Source: Ochotona curzoniae (Eukaryota > Chordata > Mammalia > Lagomorpha > Ochotonidae). From it: a stretch of DNA of 64,000 bases. The stretch lies in contig NW_024466599.1 of the NCBI RefSeq assembly GCF_017591425.1, positions 72,396,501 to 72,460,500 on the forward strand, read 5' to 3'. The notes below the pieces were generated by a model. It worked only from the letters and a program-made list of their open reading frames with translations. It was not told the DNA's origin and made no database searches. Within the stretch, counting starts at the first letter, position 1; each line of letters opens with the position of its first letter. Position numbers and translations under genes: made by a program. Below, piece after piece: positions 1 to 11,349 of this stretch.

Positions 1-17
1 CTTAGTTTTAGAGGAGA

Positions 18-19
<2 letters not shown>

Positions 20-78
<59 letters not shown>
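20..78. repeat. compound (CA)n(GA)n microsatellite
   Basis: An uninterrupted CA run (about 20-52) passes directly into an uninterrupted GA run (about 52-78). The absence of interruptions suggests a young, probably length-variable locus. Confidence 0.97.
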
Positions 79-1251
79 GTTGGCTTTTAGTTCAGGCAAA
101 GGGGCCAAGCGTTTCATCAGTCAGGGCAGGAGTCTAAAGGATTGCTGGTGGGAGAAGGCCCAGGACCACATTGACAAGGTGAGGTAATGGGTGCCCAGGA
201 TATGCAACACTGGGTTTTTATGTATCTTCAGCACAGGGCATGGGAGAAGACAGCAGCTCCTCAGTTTGTGCACACATGGGTTGTGTGGCAGGGGTTACTC
301 AGGGTGATTCCTGGATGGGAGCATCTGCTGGACTTCGGCAGGGTGGTAGAACCGCTTCTGTATCTCTCTGTGAAGCAGGGCAGACTCAGACTCCCCTAGG
401 CCATGGAACTGAGGATGACTGGAGGATGGGTTCGGTTTTAATTTCTGCTTGCTCCTTTTCCTGGGCACACTCATGAATAACTGTTACTAGGAAAATGCTG
501 TGAGGTAAGGATATAAAGGCTCAGACCAGGTAAAGAACTTGTCCATATTCCCATAGATTCACTGGAGCAAGAATGTGCACTCAGAGTAAAAACCTCATAA
601 CAAGGAAGTTGGACCTCATTCTACGGGCTGAATGAAACTTTGCTAATTTTTAAGTAGGCAGCTCCATTGGGTGCTCTAAAGCAAGCGTATAGAATAACTA
701 GAAATTACTGTGATCCTGGTGAAAGATGATAGGGTCTCATTGAAGCTATAGCAGTCAGTAATGAAAGGAGCAGATTGTACGATGGATTTTGTGTAAGTCA
801 CATGAGTGTGTTTAAAAATGGGGTGATGTGTGGAGGGGTACAAAAAGCACTTTGATGTGGGTCTCAAAGCCAACAGCATGTGACCGGAGTTGAAGCTGTG
901 AGAATCCATGGGCTTCAGTGCAGATCTATAGACAAATGTTTACCTTAATGGGGCATCAGTGGAGAGCGAGACCACTCACAAAGCCGTGAGAGTGATAGAA
1001 GAGAAACCGTGATTGGACTGGACTTGTGGAAGCCACAAGTAGAGTGTTGAAGAGGAAGTGGTCACTTAGTCTCAAATAGGGCCAAAGCAGAACTGATGAG
1101 AAAAAGGGGATCCCATTAGCAAGTCTCTTGGTGATGTTCTTCAGTGAGCAGTTCAGCAGCACCATAGGACTCGGAACTGAAAGAGTCTGAGGGGTAGGTG
1201 TGTGGTGGGGTTGGTGAAAGCTGGAGACCAGCCCTTTGTAAGAATATAGCA
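79..1251. other. unassigned non-coding stretch
   Basis: I recognise no repeat family and no gene here. The short open frames at 187-476 and 676-909 have no domain features and no coding-like composition that I can see. Confidence 0.5.
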
Positions 1252-1574
1252 AGGCCCAGCGCAATAGCATAGCAGCTGAAATCCTTGCCTTGAATGCACC
1301 AGGATGCCATATGGGCACCAGTTCTAATCCTGAAGGCTCTGCTTTCCATCCAGCTCCCTGCTTATGGCCTGGAAAAGCAGTTGAGGACAGCCCAAAGCCT
1401 TGGGACCCTGCACCCACGTGGGAGACTTGATAAAAGCTCCTGGCTCCTGGCTTCGGATTGACTCAGCTCCAACCATTGCAGCTGCTTTGGGAGTGAACCA
1501 TCAGATGGAAGAGCTTCCTTCTCCTCTTCTCTTTATCTGCCTTTCCATTAAAAATAAATAAATCTTAAAAAAAT
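1252..1574 (+). mobile_element. CSINE, near full length
   Basis: A tRNA-derived lagomorph C-type SINE, mobilised in trans by L1 and not protein-coding. It has the GGCCCAGCGCAATAGC head, the ATGCCATATGGGCACC block, the CCCAAAGCCTTGGGACC block and the AATAAATAAATCTTAAAAAA tail in the expected order. It is flanked by an 11-bp target-site duplication with one mismatch (AGAATATAGCA at 1241-1251, AGAATACAGCA at 1575-1585). The minus-strand frame at 956-1417 largely reads through this SINE and is not a gene. Confidence 0.95.
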
Positions 1575-1585
1575 AGAATACAGCA

Positions 1586-2187
1586 GAAAGGAAGGGCAGA
1601 AGATTCACAGGAAACTGAAGGTAAGGGAAGTCTTTAGTTACATGAGAAAATACAAAATTTCCTCAGGATCTGTGTGAAGAAAGCCAATAGAGAAACATGC
1701 TAGAAATGAGCCATGGCAGAAACTTTTGTAAGATTGCCTTGAGGGTTAGGAGAACTTAGATATCAAATCTAGTTCAGAAGTGGAGGGGCTAAGCGTGGAA
1801 GACCAGGCATGTCTTTCTCAGTGGGGAGGAGTAAGGAGTAGGGAGAAGATGGATGAAGAGCCTTGGAAATGTAGGGTTGGAAAAAGAACCTAGTGATGGT
1901 ATATTAATTAGGTGGTCAGTCTCTCAGGGGTAAGAAAATGAGACCAATGGCTCATGGCCAGGGAGTTGATGATGAGTTTTCTGTTTTGAGCCAAACGGGA
2001 TATCAGAATATCTGAAACGATGGTCTGGGAAAAAAGAAGGGAATAAAGTTTGGCTAAATAGAAGGGTGAGTCAGGAGTATGGTAGACCCTCTCAACTGCA
2101 GTCGGACAACTTGAATTTGCTAATTTCAACAGGAGGGGAATGATGTTTCTGTTGGTTTTCACTCCATTTTTGTTACATTCTTCTGAT
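1586..2187. other. unassigned non-coding stretch
   Basis: Purine-rich unique-looking sequence. I see no recognisable repeat or coding signal. Confidence 0.4.
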
Positions 2188-2240
2188 GGAACCCAGTGCC
2201 TGGCCAAAGCAGATTCTCCATAAACGTTTGTTTAATGGAC
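2188..2240 (+). mobile_element. L2/MIR 3'-end fragment
   Basis: The CAGTGCCTGG...CATAAACGTTTGTTTAATGG order resembles the conserved 3' end shared by L2 and MIR (CAGTGCCTGGCACATAGTAGG...CAATAAATGTTTGTTGAATG). It is short and diverged, so the choice between the two families is open. Confidence 0.5.
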
Positions 2241-3364
2241 ACATTTTGTATCTGTGTTGATTGGTAAAATTGACACTTACTTATTTATAAGACAGTGTAG
2301 AAAAGAGAATTAGCTAAAAGGAAGACACAGGATCAAATAGGAGCCACACCCTGAGCGTATCATACGTGTGAGGTGCTTTTGCTGATAAAGCTGGATGACT
2401 CCTCTTTGTCTGAAGTAATAAAAGGGAGAGCTATTTCATTCCAGGATCATAAGAATTTTCCTCTTATATGTTGGAAAGCCATCATCATGGCATTTTGAAT
2501 GTCACTCCTGTTCTGTCCGTGGCCTCTAAGAGCCTTGTCCACTTCCCAGTTTAGCTGACACTGCTTCTTGGTCACATAAGCTTGAGTGGCAGGTTGAACA
2601 GCAGAAAGTTTGAATGGCTAGCTCTGATAACATATAAATCTATGAATGGATACTATAGAACAAAATCCCTACCCATATTTCTATTGGATTCGTAAATGTA
2701 AAAGATCTCTTTCCCTGTTTGCTTCCCAGATGGAGAAAAATCCTTTTGCAGCTTCTGACCGGATTGTCCATTCAGTTTTGGGACCCCATTTGTAAGCTGT
2801 GCAGAAAAACTTTATTTGCATATGGAGTTTCCATCTTCATCTTTCTGTATCAGGAGTCTTGCTCATTTTATTGTGTTCTGTTGACTCTCATTTGTCACAT
2901 TTTCATTCTTGTCAGTTTTTATTCTCAAACCTGTCTGTTTAGCTCAGTGCAAGCCATCATACGACAGATGCTTCCTACTGCCTTGAGGTGCAAGGTGGTG
3001 CATGACCAGAACTGGTTATCCTGGGAGAGTTGGCCCATGGTGGCAAGAGTGTGAAGCAGTTAGCATCCCTTATCTTGGGAATGAGCGTCGTGAGGGGCTA
3101 CAGAGCCTTCTTTGAGTCTCCTCTCTACAAATAAGATCTTCCCATTCAGTTTTTCATGTATCCTAAATTTCTGACCTATAATTTTGTTCCAATCTAGTCA
3201 CTTGGACTCTGCCATGACTCTGTACCCTCCATTTCACCTTCATTTATCTTCTGGTGTTTGAAGCAGAAAGAATTATTTCCCTCTGGGGTCTATATGTTCC
3301 TGACTTTGTCTTTTGGTGGCAACATCTAATGTAACTGATGACCCTCTCGAACTCACTTGAGAAA
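2241..3364. other. unassigned non-coding stretch
   Basis: I recognise nothing in this AT-rich stretch. The 111-residue frame at 2719-3054 has hydrophobic runs but no family resemblance, and I treat it as chance. Confidence 0.4.
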
Positions 3365-3459
3365 GTGTAATGACCAGGACACAAACTGGTGCCTACGTGG
3401 GATGCTGGTGCTTGCAGGCTGAGGTTCAGTTAGTTGAACCATAGTGCTGCACCATCCCC
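3365..3459 (-). mobile_element. old CSINE fragment (5' part)
   Basis: Read on the plus strand it runs CCAGGACACAAACTGGTGCC, then GTGGGATGCTGGTGCTTGCAGG, then a TTGAACCATAGTGCTGCACC-like end. This is the reverse complement of the head of an older lagomorph CSINE. Only the head remains. Confidence 0.65.
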
Positions 3460-4239
3460 ACAAGGCTTTTCGAGCAGGTCTACTTCTTCCTAAATCCACT
3501 GGTCCATCTCCAGTCCTCTCTAACTTTTACACTCCTCTCTTGAGACCATCAGCTTCCCTGGCTCACGCTGAAGTCTATATTTTAGATTTTTTTTATGTGT
3601 CTCAGAATGAAAAAAAGAGGAGAAATTTTGTGCTTGTTTTACTCATATCCAAAACTTTCAACTTTAATAATGACACCAAGAAGTGATAATGTGAAACATG
3701 TCAAGTGTAGCAGGGCTGTTGGGATCAGAGAGAGCCATGCAGCTTGCCTGCAGGGCGGATAACTTTTCTTGTAGCCCCACTTCTCAGGCTGGCCCATTTT
3801 CTCTGTGAGTTTTCTTCTTTCCTGCTGTTCCCAAGCAGCAGGCTGGGAAGAAATGGTCCCACACAGTGGGTGAAGGCTTTATGTTTTCTGAGTTCTGGCT
3901 GCTTATGGGAACAGGTGTGGTTTAGTGGGAACAAGGTAAGTGACGCTCAGAAAACCCCTGCGTGCAGGTCCCTGGTAGTGCTGTGCTCATGGAAACTCAT
4001 GATTTTGAAATGTTCTCTGTCATCAGGGCAGGCTTCAAACCCACATCCCTTTCTGCGAGATGCAAAAAGGTAGCTCTCAGCAACCCCCAGCCTCCATGCT
4101 GTAAGAAAGCCTGGGGGAGGGTATGCTGCTCTGCGGCCAATCAGGAGACTCAAACATAAGACCTTGCTCTCCTCAGTATCCTCTCTGTTATTGTAGCAGG
4201 ACCCAGAACTCAAGTTCTGTCGCTGTCACCTTACTCATT
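3460..4239. other. unassigned non-coding stretch
   Basis: Several overlapping short frames exist on both strands (3725-4213), none with recognisable protein features. I see no clear repeat. Confidence 0.4.
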
Positions 4240-4375
4240 ACTTCTGGCTCCTGGCTTTGGGTTGGCTCAGCTCCAGCCATTGTGGCCGCTTGGGGAGTAA
4301 AACTTTGGATGGAAGATCTTCCTCTCTCTCTCCTCTCTGTATATCTGACTTTGCAATAAAAATAAATAAATCTTT
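4240..4375 (+). mobile_element. CSINE, 3' half only
   Basis: Starts inside the element at CTTCTGGCTCCTGGCTTTGG and continues through GGATGGAAGATCTTCC, the CTGTATATCTGACTTTGC segment and an AATAAATAAATC tail. The tRNA-like head is missing, consistent with 5' truncation at insertion. Confidence 0.93.
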
Positions 4376-4559
4376 ACTAAGAAAGAGATACATTTAACAG
4401 TTTCATTGGGAGTACATCTTTGATTTGGAAATAGTGATGAATACTGCATTCTATCTTCACATCTCAATATGATAGTCCCTATTACATAGTTCTTATACAT
4501 CCTTATACATGGAAAGCCATAAAACAAAATCAACTACAGGAAGAAAGAAGTTTACAACA

Positions 4560-5045
4560 ACATGAAGTTAAGTAACATGTTACTGAATGACCAATATGTC
4601 ACTGAAGAAGTAAAAGAGAAGAAAATAAAAAAAAAAAACCTCTTGAAGAAAATGATGATGACCTAAGTGTCACTGAAGAAATTAATAAGAAAAAATTCCC
4701 TTTTTAAGAAATGAAAATAAAAACAAAAACATCGAAATCCTTGAGATGTAGCAAAAATGATATTGAAAGGGACATTCAGAACATCAGGTGCTTATAAAAA
4801 TTGAAATATCTCAAACAATGATCTAATAATGCGTCTCAAGGACTTATTAAAAGGAAAAGATGAGCAGGAAGTAAAAAGTGATAAAAATCACAGTTAAAAT
4901 AAATGGATTGAATCCATTTGTTAAAACAAGAAAGAGCCATTTTTAAGATGAATAAAACAAGCTTTTAGCCAGACTTGCAAAGAAAAGCAAGAGAGAAAAA
5001 AACGAGTAAAATTAGAGATAAAAAGAAAACATCATAAGAAACTAA
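4560..5045 (+). mobile_element. L1 fragment, ORF2 (RT-region) relic
   Basis: A-rich plus-strand sequence resembling decayed L1 ORF2. The series ATGTAGCAAAAATGATATTG, CTCAAGGACTTATTAAAAG and TTTTAGCCAGACTTGCAAAG follows the order of mammalian L1 ORF2 before the reverse-transcriptase core. Many stops and frameshifts remove any coding capacity. A diverged direct duplication (CACTGAAGAA at about 4601 and 4671) lies at its start. Confidence 0.7.
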
Positions 5046-5215
5046 TAAGGTGATCTCGTTGGATGAATCCTTTGATCATTATGTCGTGTCCTTCATCATC
5101 TCTTTTAATATTTTTCATGTTAAAATCTATATTATTTGATATAAGAATGGCCAGTTCAGCTTGTTTTTCCTTGTCATTAGCCTGAAATATCTTTTTCCAT
5201 CTTTCCCTTTACAAG
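5046..5215 (-). mobile_element. L1 fragment, ORF2 endonuclease-region relic
   Basis: The plus strand reads like antisense L1 ORF2. GAATCCTTTGATCATTATGT, ATCTCTTTTAATATTTTTCA and GAAATATCTTTTTCCATC match the reverse of the endonuclease-domain coding region. It is opposite in orientation to the L1 sequence on both sides. Confidence 0.75.
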
Positions 5216-5216
5216 G

Positions 5217-5509
5217 AATTTAAGGAATATGTTACACAGCAAGTAGCAGCAATGAGTCAAATGAAAGCTGATACATTAGAAATTAAGAACATAATGCAGC
5301 AAATTAAAAATTGAATGGAAAGCCTCCATAATAGAATGAGTGAGACATAAGAAAACAAATCGAAGACATGTCCTTCAATAATGGGGGAAAAGGCAAACAT
5401 CTGGAAGAGGAATTGAGTCAAACTAAGAAAAATACTCAAGAACTAAGAGACATTATTAAAAGGCCAATGAAATAATAAAGGAAAATTTTCCTAATGTAAA
5501 GAATTGGGA
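5217..5509 (+). mobile_element. L1 fragment, ORF1 relic (5' of SINE insertion)
   Basis: Plus-strand sequence resembles the coiled-coil part of L1 ORF1: repeated GAAATTAAGAAC / AATTGAATGGAAAGCC / ATTGAGTCAAACTAAG blocks, then CAAGAACTAAGAGACATTAT. It is broken by stops. The element seems to resume after the inserted CSINE at 5848. Confidence 0.7.
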
Positions 5510-5846
5510 GGGTCCCTCAAGATAATCTAGCATCTAAGGTCCTCACCTTGAAAGCGCCAGGATCTCATATGGCCACCAGTTCCAATCCTGCAACCAGGTT
5601 TCCCATCCAGCTCCCTGCTTGTGGCCTGGGAAGGCAATCGAGGATGGCCCAAAGTCTTGGGACCCTGCACTCATGTGGGAGACCTGGAGGAAGCTACAGT
5701 CTCCTGGCTTTGGATCAGCTCAGCTCTGGCCATTGCGGCTCTTTTGGGAGTGAACTATCGGATGGAAGATCTTCCTCTCTGTCTCTCCTCCTCTCTGTGT
5801 ATCTGCCTTTCCAATAAAAAGAAATAAATCTTACAAAAAAGAAAAC
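5510..5846 (+). mobile_element. CSINE, full length, inserted in L1
   Basis: Complete CSINE from a GGGTCCCTCAAGATAATCTA head to an AAAAAGAAATAAATCTTAC tail. A target-site duplication, AAGAATTGGGA (5499-5509) and AAGAATTGGA (5848-5857), brackets it. Its host is the L1 ORF1 relic. Confidence 0.95.
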
Positions 5847-5847
5847 A

Positions 5848-5945
5848 AGAATTGGAAAACAAAGCACAGGAGGGTCACAGAACTCGTAATAGAGTTGACC
5901 AAAAGCGTTCTTTGCCATGATATGTGATAATCAAGCGCTATAATT
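5848..5945 (+). mobile_element. L1 fragment, ORF1 relic (3' of SINE insertion)
   Basis: Continues the interrupted L1: GGGTCACAGAACTCGTAATA, GAGTTGACCAAAAGCGTTC and ATATGTGATAATCAAGC follow the order of lagomorph-like L1 ORF1. No intact frame remains. Confidence 0.55.
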
Positions 5946-6069
5946 TCCTACCCATTTAATACTGCCTTGCTTAATGTGCCCTGTTCACTTTATATTCTCC
6001 TGTGGCCGCTCTCTTAGTGCCAACCATTTTTATTGTGATCCCTGGAATCCCTGTAGTTTGATTTAGTTC

Positions 6070-6350
6070 TTCATTCCACAAATTATTCTTTATAACACTG
6101 TAATTATGTGGGGATATAACAGTAAGCTTAGTTAATGCATTTCCTAGTCTCCTGGAATTCATAGTCCATAAGAGAAGAGATACTGAAAAATTATAAGCAT
6201 GAATAGTGGCACAATCTGGAAGGTAGCCTGGGTTATGCAAATTTATGAACAGGATAATAATTTCTAGAGTTCATAGAGGGCCATTTAAGCTGAATTCTGA
6301 ATAATGAATAGAAACTAACTAGGTGTGGGTTACTGGAGAGGTTGGCTGGA
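6070..6350 (+). mobile_element. L2 LINE fragment
   Basis: The series GGGGATATAACAGTAAGC, CTCCTGGAATTCATAGTCC and, further on, TTTAAGCTGAATTCTGAATAATGAATAG follows the mammalian L2 consensus (CTGGGGATACAACAGTGAAC, CATGGAGCTCACAGTC, GAGCTGGGCCTTGAAGGATG). It is ancient and diverged. Confidence 0.65.
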
Positions 6351-7599
6351 GGGCACAAAGAAAGAGTTCTTTTCATGCCCCATTGCTGGGAGGCCTCATT
6401 CACACCTCCAGAGAGAATTCTACTGGGAGCTCCTTGGCTCAGTTGCAACCTGACTGTGCCTTGTGGACACTGCACTGTGGAGTTGCTGTTTCTACTCCCT
6501 TTGAGCCTTTGAAGCCTGGGAAAGCAGAGCTTTGGTCTCATGCCACTGCCACTTTCAAACAAGCAAGCTTAAGCTTATCAAAGTTAACTCAGTGTTTTCA
6601 TTTCTCCTACCACTCCTTTTCAATTCCTGTCTCCTTCCCTTACCACCCACAATTGCTTTCAGTTTGAAAACCCTTTGAGTAAGATCATTAGTGACTGTTT
6701 ATTACTAATGGAAAGTTTTTTTTTTTTTAACCTTTCCTGCCTAAACTGCTTGGTAGGTATTTACCGTTTCTTACCACCGCCTTCTTGTTAAACTTTCCCT
6801 TTGGTGTCTGTCAGCCTCTTAGAACCGTGCCAGCTTTGTACACTCCCTGTGGGTGCTTTGTCTCCTCTTGGTCCTCTGATCCCTAGTTGTGCTTCCTGCA
6901 GTTCTTTCTCTGTTCTCTGTGCATGGATGATCTCGGTCACTTTTAGGACAATAGTAACAATTTGCATATTGACAAATCCCAAATACATAGATCTAGCTTC
7001 AAATGTTGAGCTGCATTTCTTATAGCCTGATGTTAGCAAAACACCTCAGCGTGAGCATGGCACATGGTGAACCCCCTCACCTTTCCCTACCCAACCCAAG
7101 ATTCCTTCTTTAGTGTTCCATGTCCCTGAGGAAGGAATCTTCATCCTCCCACTTTGCACGAGAGTTTCCCTCAAACTCTTGTTCTTACGAAATTCAACTA
7201 ACTTTCCTTTGAAACATGGAAATGCAACTTGATATTATTTCTTCTTCCATCCTTTTCTGTGTTCTGCACTTACCACTTCTTGGTGAATTGATTGCAAGAA
7301 TCTCCCAGCTTCTTGTGGGTTACACCTGTTCATCTATGTTGTTCTCATAAAAAATTAGAATGTTAGTCAATGTACGTATTTAATCAGAATGAGGTTTGGG
7401 TTGCAGAGAGCTCTGAATTTGAAGGAAGGTTGGCTCCATTTCATGTTTCTTCATCTACATCTTTTAAAATATATAGCTCATTCTCACCAACTAGAATTCC
7501 TTGGATTATTATCATTATGTAAGTGTTGTTAAGCTTTTTCCTAGTTCTTTTTTAGACAAGCAAACAACATCATTTATAATTTTGGAGCTAAGAAAATGA
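6351..7599. other. unassigned non-coding stretch
   Basis: A poly-T run lies at about 6717-6729. The small frames at 6323-6667 and 6801-7025 show no protein features. I see no repeat family that I can name. Confidence 0.4.
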
Positions 7600-8604
7600 T
7601 GCCCCCATGTCAGTGCCTTTCACTTTGTGTTTATTGTTGTTGATAAGATACGTTTCTTGTAGGCAGGAAACAGATGGACCATGTTTTTTAAATCCATTCA
7701 GCCAATATTTGTCTTTTGATTGGAGAACTTAAGCCACTTAAATTCAGGGTTATTACTGAAAAGTAACAATTTGGTAGTATTATTTTTCCATAAATATTCG
7801 TTTGTGTTTTTACTAAAATTTCTGCCTTCGTATTCTTTCATTACGGTAATTATCATTCTCTTTCTATGTGTTGCGCATTCTTAAGTATCATTTGTAGGGA
7901 CTGAGAAATAGTGACAAATTATTTCCATTGGTTATAGCATTCCGTGTTTGCAGTTTGTTTTTTTTTTTTTTTCAGGATTTAGAGTGTGCCTTGCCATTAT
8001 TCCCTAGCCTATAGGATTTCTGATGAGAGCTGTTAGTCAAATTGGAGATCCTTTGGTGGTATCCTGGAGTCCCTGTGGTGCAAGTTTTAGAATCTTTTCT
8101 TCATGTTTTACTATAGAAAGCTTTACCTATAATATATCATGGTGGAGACAATTCGAATCTTTCCTATACCTTGCATACTTCCTATTCCTTGAGACCATTT
8201 CTTCCTCCACACTGGGGAATTTTTTTAGCCTTCTCTCGGTTCTCTTTCCACACTGTTGGAAACTCCTAGGATACATATATTTGGTTTTTGACCAGTACCC
8301 CACACATTTTGAACAGTTTCTCTATTTTTCTTCATCATTTCCAATTTTCTTCACCTTTTCTTCATCTGACTTAGATATTTCCAAGGATTTATCTTCCAGC
8401 TAGGATATTGTTTCTTCTTCGCTGAGACTGTTGAGGTGTTTCACTGTAGTTGACATACTGAGTTCTTAATTACTAATATTTGTTTGATTTCTCTGCAATT
8501 TCTCAATTTCCTTGCAAGGTTTTTCATTCATATCATGTATAGATTTCTTCATCTTAATAATTTGCTTTTAAGTAATTGCAAGAGACCTGCTAAAGAAGTC
8601 TTTT
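7600..8604 (-). mobile_element. L1 fragment, antisense (ORF2 start into ORF1)
   Basis: On the plus strand GATAAGATACGTTTCTTGTA and AAACAGATGGACC (reverse of the ORF2 endonuclease region) are followed by sequence matching the reverse of an old mammalian L1 ORF1 region: AGGATTTCTGATGAGAGCTG, CATTTCTTCCTCCACACTGG and TGGAAACTCCTAGGATACAT. The order is that of one element on the minus strand. The 126-residue frame at 8023-8403 is antisense to it and is not a gene. Confidence 0.75.
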
Positions 8605-8616
8605 AAAAGCACAGAA

Positions 8617-8941
8617 GGGCCCTGCACAGTAGTCTAGCAGCTAAAATTCTCACTTGGCATGTGTAAGATCCATTTGGGGGCAATTCTAATCCTGGCTGCC
8701 CCACTTCCCATCCAGCTCCCTGCTTGTGGATTGGAAAAGCAGTCGAGGATGGCCAAAGCCTTGGGATCCTGCACCTGCTGGGTAAACCAGGAAGAAGCTC
8801 CTGGCTCCTAATTTCAGATTGGCTCAGCTCCAGCAAATGTGGCCACTTGGGGAGTGAATTATCAGAAGGTAGTTCTTCCTCTCTGTTTCTCCTCCTCTCT
8901 GTATATCTGCCTTTCCTATAAAAAATACTCATATATTTTTA
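8617..8941 (+). mobile_element. CSINE, full length
   Basis: Head GGGCCCTGCACAGTAGTCTA, internal GGATCCTGCACC block and a TATATCTGCCTTTCCTATAA tail. A perfect 12-bp target-site duplication, AAAAGCACAGAA, lies at 8605-8616 and 8942-8953. It separates an antisense L1 segment from a sense one. Confidence 0.96.
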
Positions 8942-8954
8942 AAAAGCACAGAAA

Positions 8955-9250
8955 ACTAGAAGTATTACAATAATAATAATATTAAGTTGAGCTACACTAT
9001 AAGGCAATTATAATTAAAAAAATACCAGATACTGGGACAAAAACAGACATGCAGATCAATGGAAAATAACAGAAATTTGTAAAACTCACCCACACATCAT
9101 AGCCAACAATTTTTTAACAATTGAGCTGGTAACAATGCAGCAAAAGACAGTCTCTTCAACAAATTGTGCTGGGAAAATTTGATATATGTGTTGACATCTT
9201 GGGAGTTGCAACTCAGAAAACATTGACTCGGATATCTCCAAATGGGTATT
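8955..9250 (+). mobile_element. L1 fragment, 3' part of ORF2
   Basis: ACCAGATACTGGGACAAAAA, CAGACATGCAGATCAATGG, AACTCACCCACACATCATAG and GACAGTCTCTTCAACAAATT follow in order the conserved 3' part of L1 ORF2. The copy has frameshifts and the boundary at the right is soft. Confidence 0.75.
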
Positions 9251-10649
9251 CTGAAAAAAAGCTCAGTAATCGTGCAGAGTGCTCAAATTGTCAAGGGAAG
9301 GAGAAGTGGCAGATAGAGAAGATTCCAAAGGTTCATGCAGAGGAAGGTGATAGGCAAAGATAAAGATAAATTACTTCAACATTAGGGTATACATCACCAA
9401 GTTCTCTGACTGACTGCTGACATTATCTCTAGATAGTTCCTTTGTGACATTGCAGGTGTAATATTCATGAAAGCTTGTTGATGGTCTTAGAATTCAACAG
9501 TTCATGTTCTTGGCCATAGTTTAAAAGTTAATTTTTCTTGGTAGCAGCTTAATATGTGTGTAAATCCTGATCCATTCATGGCCTCCTGACTGCATGCTCA
9601 AGTGCTCTTCGACTATTGCTTTTCATCACAGTGTTTTTTGGGATGTTACAGCACCCAAGGGGGTAGCTTGAGACAATGTCTCTCTGGAAGAATTGTTTCC
9701 AGCAGCTGTGGTTATTCTCAACTTCTGGTGAAGGGTTCTTGCTAAGTCAATGTTAACCTCTGTCTACTGAGCACCTGCCCTTATATGGCAGGCTTTCTGA
9801 CTCCGAATAGGGAAGGAGGAAGCAGTTGGTTCACTTCTTCAGTTCCTACAAAGAAGACTTTCCAGAGTTTAGTGTTTTAAAAACTGGCTATAAAAAAAAC
9901 TCTACACTCCTGTCTTTAAATTCTCTGCTGAGTCTGAGTCCAGATTGCTGGAATAAACTTCCACAGATGATCTTTCTTGCTGAACAAGGGAAATAACGTG
10001 ATAAAAGATGAGAAAACACATGTTGATGTCCTTTCCCTAAATACTTTCTGCTCAGATATTTTTGCAGTTTTCTCAATCCTTTCAGCTATTTGGGTCTCTC
10101 TAAGATGGTGACTTCCTGCAGCAAAGATTTGAAATGAACCTGGAAGTACAGTGAGCCCTTATAAGAGGCAGTTCTTTTTGGACTGCCCATGATATGGCCC
10201 TGTAAAATAAGCATGGGGTTTTGCTTTTAGGTCAAAAGCAGTATCATTAAAATCCTTTAGAATTATCACAGAGACTACCTTCTTTATCAACACACAGAGT
10301 GATCATATTATGTCTGCTACGACCCCCGCCCTCAGGCACATGGTCATTCCTTGAAATGGCCATCATCGTCAAGGTTACGTACTGGTTTCATGGGTGTCCT
10401 TTTTCATTGTTGCATACCCAGGTGATTGTTGTTTTCCAATGGACCACGATTGTGTTGGGAACTCCAGGCCCTTGCCCATACTTGTAACTTGAGGATTTTC
10501 TTAGGGAGCTCCTATTGTCTGTGTGTCTAACTTAGAGTCGCTGGGAGCCATCTCTTTCTTCTAGGAAACCCTTACGTGTTTTACAGCAAAGTCAATGTCT
10601 TTTTCTATAGAAATAGTTTTCACTACATCCCATCAAAATGGAAGTTCGA
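9251..10649. other. unassigned non-coding stretch
   Basis: I recognise no gene and no nameable repeat. The 65-residue frame at 9166-9363 begins inside the L1 relic and has no independent support. Confidence 0.4.
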
Positions 10650-10946
10650 GGAGTCGGATGTCCACATCACACAACAGAGGACTTGAGTTTGAATTTTATC
10701 TTTTGCGTCTGGCATCAACTTTTCATTAATGCAAACTGTTTCAAGTAGCAGTTACAGATTCAATATTGGGTTCCTGCTAGTCAGTCATGTGGGAGACTTG
10801 GATTGAGTTTCTGGCTCTTGTCTTTGGCCCAGCCCGGTTCCAGCCATTGTAGGCATTTGCGGAGTAAACCAGTGGGTGGGAACTCTGTCTAGTTATCTTT
10901 CTCTCTGTCTCTCTGCCTGTCAAATAAGTGACACACAAGGAAAAAA
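10650..10946 (+). mobile_element. old CSINE subfamily copy
   Basis: Diverged but ordered: CATGTGGGAGACTTGGATTG, CCATTGTAGGCATTTGCGGAG, TAAACCAGTGGGTGGGAACT, then CTCTCTGTCTCTCTGCCTGTCAAATAAG. The tail differs from the younger copies (CAAATAAG rather than AATAAAAATAAATAAATC), so this is an older subfamily. Confidence 0.85.
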
Positions 10947-11059
10947 CATTCCCAAATATCTAGGGGGCACTCAAGTGATTTTACCAAAAAAAAAAAAAAA
11001 AGAAAGCTCTTTTCCAAGATAGCTGAAAATGTGTTACATCTTAAATGTGCTTATTTCCT

Positions 11060-11349
11060 GCCAAAAATCTTGTTGGGACTTACTTCCCTAATGTAAATAT
11101 ACCAAGGGGTGGGGGTGGTTAAGAGATGTGATTGTCTTTCGGACTAATTTACATTGTCCCATGGGAGTTCCAGTTTTGTGGTACTGGGATGTTAAACCTG
11201 ACCCTGGCACTTCCCTTACGCCTCTCCTCTGTGTGTACCCATTCTCTTGCAGATACTCTCGTTATTGAATCATTCACTATCCTCTGACACGGCAGAAGGC
11301 CCTTACCTGAAACTGATGCTGCTGTCATACTCTTGAACTTCCAAAACTT
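11060..11349 (+). mobile_element. MaLR-type LTR, left part
   Basis: Resembles the THE1/MST/MLT group of non-autonomous LTR elements: ACCAAGGGGTGGGGGTGG, then GGGAGTTCCAGTTTTG, then a GCCCTTACCTGAAACTGATGC / TCTTGAACTTCC segment near the 3' end of such LTRs. It is split by a CSINE and resumes at 11,707. The left edge is approximate. Confidence 0.6.

Noticed and set aside
956..1417. 153-residue minus-strand frame as a gene
   Set aside because: Much of it is an antisense CSINE translation (1,252 onward), and the rest has no recognisable features.
8023..8403. 126-residue plus-strand frame
   Set aside because: It is antisense to an L1 ORF1 relic.
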